From NCBI RefSeq assembly GCF_022267535.1, contig NZ_JAHNZV010000019.1, positions 1 through 55,599 on the forward strand: DNA of 55,599 nucleotides, given 5' to 3'. Within the stretch, counting starts at the first letter, position 1. Each line of letters opens with the position of its first letter. This document shows, piece after piece, positions 45,191 through 53,492 of the stretch. The notes under the pieces are model-generated. The model saw nothing but the letters and a program-made list of their open reading frames with translations. It did not search any database and had not been told where the DNA came from. This DNA is from Psychromonas antarctica. GTDB lineage: Bacteria > Pseudomonadota > Gammaproteobacteria > Enterobacterales > Psychromonadaceae. The position numbers and the translations under genes are program-made.

Positions 45191-46103
45191 GTATATTGCC
45201 TTTTTCTACGAGTTCAATAAAGAGTTCTTCTAAACGATTGGCTTTATTTCGTAAACTATTAACCCGAATAGCTTGTGCGCTTAATTCTGCAAAAACAGTA
45301 TTCAATGACTGTCGTTTGTTTACCTCAACTTCCAAGGTACGTTCATCCAGCTGAGTAATTTTAAAACGATCACTGCTAGGTAACTGCGCAGGCGGATCAA
45401 TATCGAGAATGAAAATTTCACTATCAAGTCGTGCTAATAACTTTTTCATGCTGGTGTTTTCAACCAAATTACCTTTATCAATGATGCCAATATTACGACA
45501 TAACATTTCTGCTTCTTCAAGGTAATGGGTCGTTAAAATAATGGTCACCCCCTGTGCATTGAGCTTTTGCAGAAATTTCCACATAGAACGACGCATTTCA
45601 ATATCGACACCCGCAGTAGGCTCATCGAGTATCAACAGCCTAGGTTCATGCATTAGCGCACGCGCAATCATTAAACGACGTTTCATCCCACCCGATAATT
45701 CCCGAGAAGGTTCCGCTCTTTTATCCCAAAGGTCGAGCTGTTTAAGGTACTTTTCGGCGCGTATAAAAGCCTCTTTTCTTTTAACACCATAATAGCCAGC
45801 TTGATTGACGAGTATCTGCAGCGGTGCTTCAAATTGATTGAAGTTAAACTCCTGCGGCACCAAACCGATTTGACTTTTTGCTAACTCAAGTTGTGTATCC
45901 AAGTCATAACCAAATACGCTGACTTGCCCTGCACTTTTATTCACTAGGGATGAAATAATACCAATGGTCGTCGATTTCCCGGCGCCATTAGGCCCCAGTA
46001 AGGCATAGAAATCGCCCTCTTGTACTTGTAAAGAGATCCCTTTTAACGCTTCAACACCACCTTTATAAACCTTCCTGATATTATGTAGATCAATTGCATA
46101 CAT
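45180..46103 (-). CDS. yadG: ABC transporter ATP-binding protein (YadG-like)
   Basis: A 307-residue ATPase of an ABC-2 exporter. Walker A is GPNGAGKST (about 38-46), the Q loop is VPQEFNF, the signature is SRELSGGMKRRL, Walker B is LLILDEPTAGVD and the switch His is in TTHYLEEAE. The start is set at ATG 46103, matching the E. coli length (308); the frame is open upstream to 46229 but that segment overlaps hpt. Substrate is not known. Confidence 0.94.
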   Translation of the reverse strand: MYAIDLHNIRKVYKGGVEALKGISLQVQEGDFYALLGPNGAGKSTTIGIISSLVNKSAGQVSVFGYDLDTQLELAKSQIGLVPQEFNFNQFEAPLQILVNQAGYYGVKRKEAFIRAEKYLKQLDLWDKRAEPSRELSGGMKRRLMIARALMHEPRLLILDEPTAGVDIEMRRSMWKFLQKLNAQGVTIILTTHYLEEAEMLCRNIGIIDKGNLVENTSMKKLLARLDSEIFILDIDPPAQLPSSDRFKITQLDERTLEVEVNKRQSLNTVFAELSAQAIRVNSLRNKANRLEELFIELVEKGNIHDK

Positions 46104-46119
46104 ATTGCTTTTAGCCTTA

Positions 46120-46644
46120 TTAATCAAAATTAACGATGCCGACATAAGGGAGATTACGGTAAAGTTGCGCGTAATCCATGCCATAACCGACAACAAACTT
46201 ATCTTCAATAGAAAAACCTTGCCAATCAATCACAACCTCAGCCTGACGCCGCGCGGGTTTATTAAGTAAGGTGCAGATAGCCAAGGATTTGGGATCGCGC
46301 AACAGCAACATCTTTTTAATTTTATTCAACGTGTTGCCCGTATCGACAATATCTTCAACAATCAGCACATCCTTACCATGGATCTCTTCATCAAGCTCTT
46401 TCAATATTTTTACTTCTCCGCCATCAGTCCCTTTACCATAGCTGGAGGTAGCCATAAAATCTAAAATAACGGGAACAGTCAATAAACGTGATAAATCAGC
46501 TAAAAAAATAGCAGATCCACGTAGTAAGCCGATCAGGATCACTGCCTCACTGTTCTTATAATGTTCATTAATCTCTATAGCGATCGCCTGAACACGCTGT
46601 GCAATCTCTTCCTGAGAGATCATCATTGTGAGTGTATGACTCAT
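46120..46644 (-). CDS. hpt: Hypoxanthine phosphoribosyltransferase
   Basis: Purine salvage enzyme making IMP (or GMP) from base and PRPP. The 174 residues include the PRPP-binding loop VLIVEDIVDTGNT (about 99-111) and IEDKFVVGYGMDYAQLYRNLP near the C-terminus, both typical of Hpt. AGGAG lies 6 nt before the ATG. yadG follows after 16 bp on the same strand. Confidence 0.97.
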   Translation of the reverse strand: MSHTLTMMISQEEIAQRVQAIAIEINEHYKNSEAVILIGLLRGSAIFLADLSRLLTVPVILDFMATSSYGKGTDGGEVKILKELDEEIHGKDVLIVEDIVDTGNTLNKIKKMLLLRDPKSLAICTLLNKPARRQAEVVIDWQGFSIEDKFVVGYGMDYAQLYRNLPYVGIVNFD

Positions 46645-46880
46645 GGAAACTCCTGATAGTTAAAGAACCGACAATTGTACCATTAAATGAATATAGCGAA
46701 ACAATCAATATACAGCGGCGGATATAATTGTGCATAAAAAACGAAAACAGATTATATTTACATTAATTTACTATAAAGGATAAAGGGATAAGCTATAACT
46801 ATTAGTAGGTGTTTATTACTAATCTCTCGTAATGATTAGAATACAAGAGAGCATGATTACAAATAAATAAGGAGGACAGT

Positions 46881-47180
46881 ATGATCTTCTCACGCGGGCA
46901 AGTTCTACTCTGTAAAAATGGGACCTGGCGAAAAATAACTGGTATTAATAGCTGGAAAAATGAAGTTTACTATACAACGAACGCAGCAAAAGAGGCTAGC
47001 GTGCACACAACCAAAAATATGAGTATGCAATTTTGGTGTACCTATCATGACGTACACAAAGTCGATTCAGTGCATACAGCAGTGCTTTACAGTCAATTAC
47101 CTAAACTGACAGAAAATGCACATAACAAAGGATTACACTTTGCAGAAAAGCAGATGATCTTAGCATTGGCTAAACATTAA
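46881..47180 (+). CDS. Small protein of unknown function with a near-consensus ribosome-binding site
   Basis: 99 residues with no family I recognise. It is soluble, with no signal peptide or membrane segment. It is rich in Trp, Tyr and His in its first 60 residues (NGTWRKITGINSWKNEVYY, MQFWCTYHDVHKVD) and ends in a helical stretch (FAEKQMILALAKH). AAGGAGGA lies 5 nt before the ATG, a strong start. The 236-bp region before it shows no other gene. It converges on the sigma-54 activator gene. The first 50 residues could be a small beta-barrel, but that is a guess. Confidence 0.75.
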   Translation: MIFSRGQVLLCKNGTWRKITGINSWKNEVYYTTNAAKEASVHTTKNMSMQFWCTYHDVHKVDSVHTAVLYSQLPKLTENAHNKGLHFAEKQMILALAKH

Positions 47181-47242
47181 CTGGCAAAATAAATAATCAT
47201 CAGGGGGAGGATCACGGAGAGCCATAAGCTAAAGTGAAAATT

Positions 47243-48586
47243 CTAAAACGCTATTTGATAACGCTTCATTTTACGAAATAGCGTTGTTTTATGTATACCT
47301 AATGCCTTTGCAGTGGCAAGTTTGCTGTGATTGTTTTTTAATGCCGCAATAATCAATTGTTTTTCAATCTCCTCTCGACTACTGTCTAAGCGAACTTGCT
47401 CATTACTTTCGCGCACTTCAGATGATGAACTTTCGGCCACAACAAAAGGAAAGCAGCTTAGTTGAATGTAACTGTTTTTAGACAAAAGACAGGCACGCTC
47501 TATACTGTTTTCCAATTCACGAATATTGCCCGGCCAGCTATAGGATTGGAGGTATTGTAGTGCTTCCGAACTGATCCCCTTTATGGCTTTTTTATGTAAC
47601 AAATTAAAACGTTCGATAAAGTGTTTGACTAAAAAGGGGATGTCGTCAACCCGTTTAGCAAGAGGCGGAAGGACTATTTTAATGACGTTTAAACGATAAT
47701 AAAGATCTTCTCTAAATGTTCCTTGCGACACCAAATCTGATAAATTTTTATTGGTCGCAGTAATTATTCTCGCATCGGTTTTTTGCGGTTTATTGCTCCC
47801 CACAGGCTCAAATTCGCGCTCTTGTAACACTCGCAGTAAGCGCACTTGCAATGCTGGCGAGATATCACCAATTTCATCTAAAAACAGCGTGCCACGGGCA
47901 GCCCTAGCAAAATAGCCGAGTTTATTCTCAATTGCCCCAGTAAAAGCGCCTTTTACATGGCCAAATAAGGCAGATTCTAATAAATTCTCAGGTAATGCAG
48001 CACAATTTAGCGCAATAAAGGGCTGTTTGTTACGCTCACTTAACTGATGTAATGCTTTAGCAGTGACCTCTTTGCCCGTCCCCGTTTCACCTGTGATAAG
48101 CACCGTTGCAGAGGTTTCAGCAACCGCTTCAACCATGGCAATCACACTTTGCATCGATTGACTGCGACTAATTAAAGATCCAGATTTTGTTTGTTTAGAA
48201 AGCTGCTTTTTTAACACTTCAATTTCAGTGACATCGCGAAACGTTTCAGCCCCGCCGATAATATTACCTTGTTGGTCTTTGAGTACGGCAGTCGACAGGG
48301 TTACTGATATTTTTTTACCTTTACTATTTATAAAATAACATCCCTTATCGATAATAGGCTTGCCTGTTTTCAAGGTTTCCCGTAATGCACAATGTTCACC
48401 ACAAAGACTCGAGCGAAACACTTCCGAGCAGTAACGCCCGAGTGCATCACTGCGATCAATCCCGGTGATTTGCTCGGCTGCACGATTAAAGGAACTGATT
48501 TTCCAATCATCATTAATAGTAAAAACACCATCAGAGATGCTTTCCAAAATAGTACTATTATCAAATAATTGCTTATTTTCACTCAT
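47243..48586 (-). CDS. PAS-domain sigma-54-dependent transcriptional activator
   Basis: A 447-residue enhancer-binding protein. The N-terminal PAS domain (about 10-125) carries a cysteine cluster C53, C62, C66 and C83 (YCSEVFRSSLCGEHCALRE). An AAA+ domain (about 145-375) follows with Walker A GETGTGKE, the sigma-54 contact loop GAFTGA and Walker B LFLDEIGD. A Fis-type helix-turn-helix ends it (KLATAKALGIHKTTLFRKMKR). The Cys pattern suggests metal, Fe-S or redox sensing by inference. No obvious target gene with a -24/-12 promoter was found beside it. Confidence 0.92.
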   Translation of the reverse strand: MSENKQLFDNSTILESISDGVFTINDDWKISSFNRAAEQITGIDRSDALGRYCSEVFRSSLCGEHCALRETLKTGKPIIDKGCYFINSKGKKISVTLSTAVLKDQQGNIIGGAETFRDVTEIEVLKKQLSKQTKSGSLISRSQSMQSVIAMVEAVAETSATVLITGETGTGKEVTAKALHQLSERNKQPFIALNCAALPENLLESALFGHVKGAFTGAIENKLGYFARAARGTLFLDEIGDISPALQVRLLRVLQEREFEPVGSNKPQKTDARIITATNKNLSDLVSQGTFREDLYYRLNVIKIVLPPLAKRVDDIPFLVKHFIERFNLLHKKAIKGISSEALQYLQSYSWPGNIRELENSIERACLLSKNSYIQLSCFPFVVAESSSSEVRESNEQVRLDSSREEIEKQLIIAALKNNHSKLATAKALGIHKTTLFRKMKRYQIAF

Positions 48587-48880
48587 TACAGGCTCATCAT
48601 TAAGGACAGTGTATTCAAAATGCTTATTCCGCCTCTATCTTACTATTATTTTACAATAGATCCATTGTAGTAAATCAGGCGGCTTAATAGGCCATAATTA
48701 TATCATTATAAAAAGTGTTGATGTGCGACGACAGAGATTAAATTAAAGGGGGATTACCATCTTAAAAAAGAATCGGATGTTTTCTGATAAATAAAAAATC
48801 ATACATTTTAGAATTTCATAACAATAAGATAGACCCTGATTCCTATTACTTTCAAGATCTATCTTAATTTATTTGACTGT

Positions 48881-49333
48881 TTATTCAGTGGCTGCTGCTT
48901 TTGTCATTTTGCTCAGCGCATTTTCTATTTTCACAATAGCCCCTTCACACCCCGTTATATTATGTTTTTTTTCTAGGTATCGAGGGTCATTATAAGATAT
49001 CCACACATGGTCATTAGCATCTTCCCAAATTAATGCTTTTTGAGGTAGATCGATAGCAACACTTTGCTCACAAGCCATCAGAGGACTTCCCACTTTTGGA
49101 TTACCAAAGATGATAAGTTCTGTGTTTCGTATTTTAATACCCACCTTGGCAGCGCTTTCGGAATGTTTAATTCGAGCGAATATAGTCATTCCTTTTTTAT
49201 TCAATATATCGACCATCCGATCGGTGGTTTCTTTTACTGTAAAGGCACTTTGGATATCAACCACTCCCTCAGCTGCTACAGTTGGGATTGCAATCAACAA
49301 AATCGACCATACTACGATAATTGCTTTTTTCAT
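48881..49333 (-). CDS. DUF302-family exported protein
   Basis: A 150-residue periplasmic protein with a signal peptide (MKKAIIVVWSILLIAIPTVAA) and a DUF302 domain (about 30-148). Features are AFTVKETTDRMVDILNKKGMTIFARIKHSESA, then ELIIFGNPKVGSPLMACEQSVAIDLPQKALIWED. The function of DUF302 is unknown; it is often in redox or stress neighbourhoods. AGGAG precedes the ATG. The 294-bp region between it and the sigma-54 gene has no gene, but a near-palindrome ACAATAGATCCATTGT lies at 48653-48668. Confidence 0.92.
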   Translation of the reverse strand: MKKAIIVVWSILLIAIPTVAAEGVVDIQSAFTVKETTDRMVDILNKKGMTIFARIKHSESAAKVGIKIRNTELIIFGNPKVGSPLMACEQSVAIDLPQKALIWEDANDHVWISYNDPRYLEKKHNITGCEGAIVKIENALSKMTKAAATE

Positions 49334-49425
49334 TTTACTCTCCTGTATTCGCTCAACCCCTGTCCTTTAGCGGTATTGATACTTAATTCAATCTCTTGTT
49401 AGATTAGATTTTTACTAGCTTAGCT

Positions 49426-49536
49426 TTATAAAATAGCCAGCACTTTGGCCGTGAAGGCATCAATAATAATGGACAGATCATCATGCGGGTGAACTAATGC
49501 TATTCCACCCATTGGATTCCCTTTAAGGTCTAGCAC
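49426..49536 (-). pseudogene. Possible gene remnant downstream of ferritin
   Basis: A frame just past the ferritin stop reads VLDLKGNPMGGIALVHPHDD then LSIIIDAFTAKVLAIL before TAA. It looks like the C-terminus of a real protein (balanced composition, no low complexity) but has no ribosome-binding site or long frame. A short GTG-started peptide of 36 residues is the alternative. I do not recognise the family. Confidence 0.3.
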
Positions 49537-49551
49537 CTGACAACGATCTAC

Positions 49552-50079
49552 TTAAGCTGGATTATCTTTTATTATGCTTTGAGAGGTCGATTTTGCCATT
49601 GCAGACAAATCTTTGTCGACAAAAAATAGGGCATGGCCATCGTGACCAACCAAATTAATTTTATCTAAAACACTTTTAAATAGCGTTTCCTCTTCGTGTT
49701 GTTCTGCTACATACCACTGAAGGAAGTTAAAGGTTGAATAGTCTTGAGTGCTAAAGGCTTGATGAGCTAATGCGTTAATATGCTCAGTAATTTCACATTC
49801 ATGTTGGTAGGTCTTTTCAAAGACATCAGCTAAAGATGCAAATTCATATGGTGGTGCCTCAATTGTTCCTAAAATAGGTAACGCACCAGTTTCACTGACG
49901 TAGGTAAATAAACGCGTCATATGATCCATTTCTTCCATCGCATGTTTACGCATGAACTCAGCGGCACCTTCAAATCCTTGCTCTGCACACCAAGCACTCA
50001 TTTGTAAATAAAGGTTTGAAGAATAAAACTCCAAATTAATTTGTTGATTTAACTGTTTTATCATTGCAGATTTTAGCAT
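49552..50079 (-). CDS. ftnA: Bacterial non-heme ferritin
   Basis: Iron-storage protein forming 24-subunit cages and oxidising Fe(II). The 175 residues form four helices with ferroxidase ligands visible: LEFYSSNLYLQMS (Glu17-type), the Glu and His in AMEEMDHM and Glu in EQHEEET. The length fits FtnA (165) with a short C-terminal extension. AAGGGGA precedes the ATG. A Fur- or redox-responsive promoter is likely, but no box was clear. Confidence 0.95.
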   Translation of the reverse strand: MLKSAMIKQLNQQINLEFYSSNLYLQMSAWCAEQGFEGAAEFMRKHAMEEMDHMTRLFTYVSETGALPILGTIEAPPYEFASLADVFEKTYQHECEITEHINALAHQAFSTQDYSTFNFLQWYVAEQHEEETLFKSVLDKINLVGHDGHALFFVDKDLSAMAKSTSQSIIKDNPA

Positions 50080-50322
50080 TAGAATCCCCTTGTAATATCA
50101 AGTCCCACAATTCTATATTCATTTAAACTTGCTAAAATGGTTGTTAACTTCGTTATTGATTTTACAATTAGAACAATTATTTTCTGCAATCAATACCTTG
50201 TCCCCAACCATTTTTTATACGCCTAAATAGAGCATTTAATTAATGGAGTTGGTGTGATTTTGCTATTCAATAAACATTCAATAATACATAAGAAACCACA
50301 TTACAGTGAATGTGGAAACGGA

Positions 50323-50511
50323 TCAAATAAACCACCCCCACATATTTCCCTGCTCACAACATTGTAGATAAGTGGCCCATTTTCGAAATTTTAGATGGCG
50401 CAAAATAGAAACAAAGTGATCTGTTGCTTCATCTGTTACGTAACATACAAACATATGCGCTTTATTCAAACCGCCACCATCGTAAAAAGCATAGTCTGAT
50501 ATTGGACAAGA
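50323..50511 (-). pseudogene. Possible coding remnant in the 664-bp gap upstream of ferritin
   Basis: A 62-codon stretch reads ISDYAFYDGGGLNKAHMFVC, then YVTDEATDHFVSILRHLKF and RKWATYLQ before TGA. Its amino-acid composition looks protein-like, but it has no start codon of its own. Upstream (to about 50590) other frames remain open, as a frameshifted gene would. The rest of the gap (50080-50322 and 50590-50743) shows only promoter-type AT-rich DNA. Family unknown; it could also be chance. Confidence 0.35.
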
Positions 50512-50743
50512 TCATAGAAGAACTCAGTACGAAGTGCTCCGGCAATTTTTCTAGCCTGAAGTACGCCATAAGAGCGCAATCGTCATAAAATCGCTTGATA
50601 ATTGGAACAAAAAAAATGAATGAAGACGATTCATAGCGAGCTATTTAGCGCATTAACAGCAAAATTTTAAGCGTTATGCCCACAACAAAACGCAGTCAAA
50701 ATTATCACATAGTCGTATTTAGATGATCATAGGATTACATACA

Positions 50744-51823
50744 ATGCTTAAATTGGCCTGGTATTATAAACTCATAACGTTAGCAGCTTTGCTTACTGTA
50801 ACTGCAATGTTTCTACCCGCCTGCTCCAGCAGTTATACCGAAAAGGGGGGTTCTCGGCCTAAGCATCATGAGGATAATGGCTTCCGTAATCTCTACATCG
50901 ACAAAAAAGATAGTAGTTTTTTTGGCTTCCAAAAGATGCGCTATTTTGGTGAAGATAAGTGGGCGGAATATGACGGTCAGGGCCACTTAGTTGAAACCAC
51001 AGAAGCCGATATTCAGCAGCTAAATAAGCCATCAGATTCCCCTCAGTTTACATGGATAGGCCATTCAACGGTACTGGTGCAATACCAAGGTATCAATATT
51101 CTGACAGATCCAATTTTCGGACAACGTGCGTCCCCCATTGCCTTTGCTGGCCCTAAGCGCGTCACCCAACCAGCCATTTCTCTTACTCAACTACCCAAGA
51201 TAGATTTTGTGCTGATATCCCACAACCACTATGATCATCTGGATAAATATACGGTGCAAAAGATAGGCAATACCGCAACCTGGTTAGTGCCACTCGGATA
51301 CAAAGGCTGGTTTAAAAATCTCGGTGTCACAAATGTCGAAGAATTTGATTGGTGGGATGAGAAAAAAATAAGCGCAGCACACGTCACGGCAACACCATCA
51401 CAGCACTGGACGGCAAGAGGACTGAACGATAGATATCAGCAGTTATGGGCTGCATGGTCAGTGCAGATCGGTGACTTCAAATTCTGGTTCGCCGGTGATA
51501 CAGGTTATAACGATAAACAGTTTAAAGAGATTGGTGAAAGATTAGGGCCATTTGATTTAGCTATCATTCCAATTGGCGGCTACGCACCACGATGGTTTAT
51601 GAAGGATATGCATATTAATCCTGCAGAAGCACTAAAAATACACCATGACGTACAAGCAAAACTTTCCCTTGGAGTACATTGGGGTACCTTTCCTCTTACC
51701 GCAGAACCTATTGATGAACCAGTTGAAAAATTGCAGGAGGCCACTGCTTCGCTGTACGAAAGCGCATTTATCACAACCCCCTTGGGAAAGACGTTGTCAT
51801 TTGAATTGAGTGGCAAAAAATAG
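50744..51823 (+). CDS. NAPE-PLD-like metallo-beta-lactamase-fold lipoprotein
   Basis: 359 residues from ATG 50744 (AGGA 9 nt upstream; an ATG at 50723 precedes that site). The signal has lipobox LPAC, so an outer- or inner-membrane lipoprotein is expected. The metallo-hydrolase domain has WIGHSTVLVQYQGINILTDP, zinc ligands HNHYDH, His in TPSQHW, Asp in FAGDTGYND and the C-terminal GVHWGTF. This pattern is that of the N-acylphosphatidylethanolamine phospholipase D/UlaG-like family. A phospholipid-directed role is possible but unproved. Confidence 0.88.
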   Translation: MLKLAWYYKLITLAALLTVTAMFLPACSSSYTEKGGSRPKHHEDNGFRNLYIDKKDSSFFGFQKMRYFGEDKWAEYDGQGHLVETTEADIQQLNKPSDSPQFTWIGHSTVLVQYQGINILTDPIFGQRASPIAFAGPKRVTQPAISLTQLPKIDFVLISHNHYDHLDKYTVQKIGNTATWLVPLGYKGWFKNLGVTNVEEFDWWDEKKISAAHVTATPSQHWTARGLNDRYQQLWAAWSVQIGDFKFWFAGDTGYNDKQFKEIGERLGPFDLAIIPIGGYAPRWFMKDMHINPAEALKIHHDVQAKLSLGVHWGTFPLTAEPIDEPVEKLQEATASLYESAFITTPLGKTLSFELSGKK

Positions 51824-52230
51824 GCATGGCAAAAGAGTACAGGAAATTAGGTGAGCAATAATATACCACCATCACCTCGTTGTGGCGTAAAAAGGGGTAA
51901 TATCCCAGTAGGATGGTGTCGGGAAAGCAGCGGCTTATCAATAGGTGTAATGCCCTTGATACCCATGCATGTTAAAAATTCAGCCATTTTAGTGGCATTT
52001 AAACTTTTCAGACAAGACCAGAAAAAAATCACAGCATAATCTTGCGTCGGTATTTCCCCCTCAGTCACCACCGAGTCATTAGACTTGACCCAATCCACTT
52101 CAAAAAGCAAGAATAAGCATGGCAATAAATGATGCGATTCTTGGCTGAAGATTGATGGTCTAATGGTTCTAAACCCAAACATTCTAACAACGAAGATCAG
52201 CGTTTATCGCATTGCTACTGGATTTTAGCC
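51824..52230. other. Gap with no confident gene, possible repeat or remnant
   Basis: Both strands have short open frames (51851-52039 plus; 51847-52182 minus). Neither has a ribosome-binding site, and the minus one covers sequence of unnatural composition. The plus frame reads LPLIPMHVKNSAILVAFKLF, which resembles translations of dispersed non-coding repeats in related genomes. This is from memory and unverified. Confidence 0.35.
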
Positions 52231-52231
52231 C

Positions 52232-52254
52232 GAAAAAAAGCGCTACGTAGCGCT
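52232..52254 (-). terminator. Intrinsic terminator of the VOC gene
   Basis: The perfect 16-bp palindrome AGCGCTACGTAGCGCT (52239-52254) is followed by TTTTTTC on the minus strand, about 42 bp past the VOC gene stop. Confidence 0.85.
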
Positions 52255-52296
52255 AATACGGGTTATTTCAGGTATCCAGTTGAACAGTTAGTCTGT

Positions 52297-52692
52297 TTAA
52301 TGACCTAAGCAGATAAACTCAACGCGAATACCACTTGGCTCATAGCACATCATATGCTTAGCTGGGCCTTGCTGTAATAGCTCAGGTTCAAACTCAATTT
52401 CCATATTATAAGTTTTTAATTGTGAGTAAATTAAATGTAAGGTTTCTTCATTCTCAACCTGAAAAGCAATGTGGTGTAATCCAACATTTCTTTTTCTATC
52501 AAACTCAACGTCTTCTTCTTTAGTTTCCCACAGAGTTATCATTATTTTCCCGTCACTCACAAAAATTGCGGGATAATCGTTATTTCGTTTAACTTCTTTC
52601 CAACCGAGTACAGTTGTAAAAAATTTAGCACTTTCCTCAAGTTTTGAAACGCTTAATCCAATATGATGTGAGCCTTGAGTTAGAGATATCAT
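52297..52692 (-). CDS. VOC-superfamily (glyoxalase/dioxygenase fold) protein
   Basis: 131 residues with the two beta-alpha-beta-beta-beta modules of the vicinal-oxygen-chelate fold. The first is HHIGLSVSKLEESAKFFTTVLGWKEV and the second is VGLHHIAFQVENEETLHLIYSQL. A C-terminal Glu lies in PSGIRVEFICLG. The pattern suggests a metal-binding lyase or resistance-type protein, but the substrate is unknown. GGATAA precedes the ATG. It lies downstream of, and co-directional with, an FMN reductase gene. Confidence 0.88.
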   Translation of the reverse strand: MISLTQGSHHIGLSVSKLEESAKFFTTVLGWKEVKRNNDYPAIFVSDGKIMITLWETKEEDVEFDRKRNVGLHHIAFQVENEETLHLIYSQLKTYNMEIEFEPELLQQGPAKHMMCYEPSGIRVEFICLGH

Positions 52693-52832
52693 GATTATTA
52701 TCCTTTAAATAGATACCTGATTAGCGACTAAAATTAATTGCTTATCATTTATAAAGTACGAGCGAATAAACCCGTCGTCTCGGTCGATAGGTATTAACCC
52801 GAGTAAAGCCGCTGTAATACAGGCTCAAACCA

Positions 52833-53354
52833 TTACAGTTGAGCAATGCTACTTAATATATTGTCTACCAACTCTTTATTGGTTAAACGGCCATTCTCCA
52901 CATCAAAATTATCATAAAAGCTGGGTACTGAAATGGCGCCTTTTAGATCTGCGCCAAAATAAGGTGCAGACCCTTTTGCTGCGGCGAGTACAGTCGCAGC
53001 TCCACCAGGCCCCGGTGACGTTGCCAACATAATGACCGGTTTATTTTGGAATACTTTCGTATTTATGCGAGAGGTCCAATCAAAAAGGTTTTTGTATGCT
53101 GCAGAATAAGAGCCATTATGCTCAGCAAAAGAGATAACGATAACATCCGCTTCTCCTAGCTTTTGATAAAAAGCTTTTGCGAGTTCAGGGTGGCCTAGCT
53201 CTTTTTCACGATCTTCACTAAAAAGAGGCATTTCATAATCATTAAGATCGATAAGCTCGACCAGCGCGCCCTCAATTTGTTTTGCAGCATAGTTCGCCAA
53301 CTGCTTATTAATAGAATTCTTACTGCTTGTTGCAGCAAATGCGAGTACTTTCAT
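52833..53354 (-). CDS. NADPH-dependent FMN reductase family protein
   Basis: 173 residues with a flavodoxin-like fold (FMN_red). Visible are the N-terminal phosphate loop FAATSSKNSINKQLANYA, the middle FAEHNGSYSAAYKNLFDWTSR and the LATSPGPGGAATVLAAAKG loop. It probably reduces FMN, quinones or azo compounds with NAD(P)H. The start is ATG 53354, with AGGA 7 nt upstream; ATG 53360 is too close to that site. It is divergent from a LysR-type regulator, which may control it. Confidence 0.9.
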   Translation of the reverse strand: MKVLAFAATSSKNSINKQLANYAAKQIEGALVELIDLNDYEMPLFSEDREKELGHPELAKAFYQKLGEADVIVISFAEHNGSYSAAYKNLFDWTSRINTKVFQNKPVIMLATSPGPGGAATVLAAAKGSAPYFGADLKGAISVPSFYDNFDVENGRLTNKELVDNILSSIAQL

Positions 53355-53492
53355 AATCATTTCCTATCTTTTAAATTAGTAGATGGATACACTTTAAATT
53401 ATTCTCATTTGTTTATTAATCACCTAATTGAGGATTGATTGTTTCCAAACAACTCGCAATCATAGAGAAAATTTGATTTAAAAGAGGTCACA

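Noticed and set aside
48826-48868. Terminator of the DUF302 gene (TAAGATAGA / TCTATCTTA)
   Set aside because: The loop of about 20 nt and lack of a minus-strand T-run make it weak.
51847-52182. 111-codon minus-strand frame
   Set aside because: No ribosome-binding site or recognised family; it overlaps an equally unlikely plus-strand frame. Described only as an unexplained gap.
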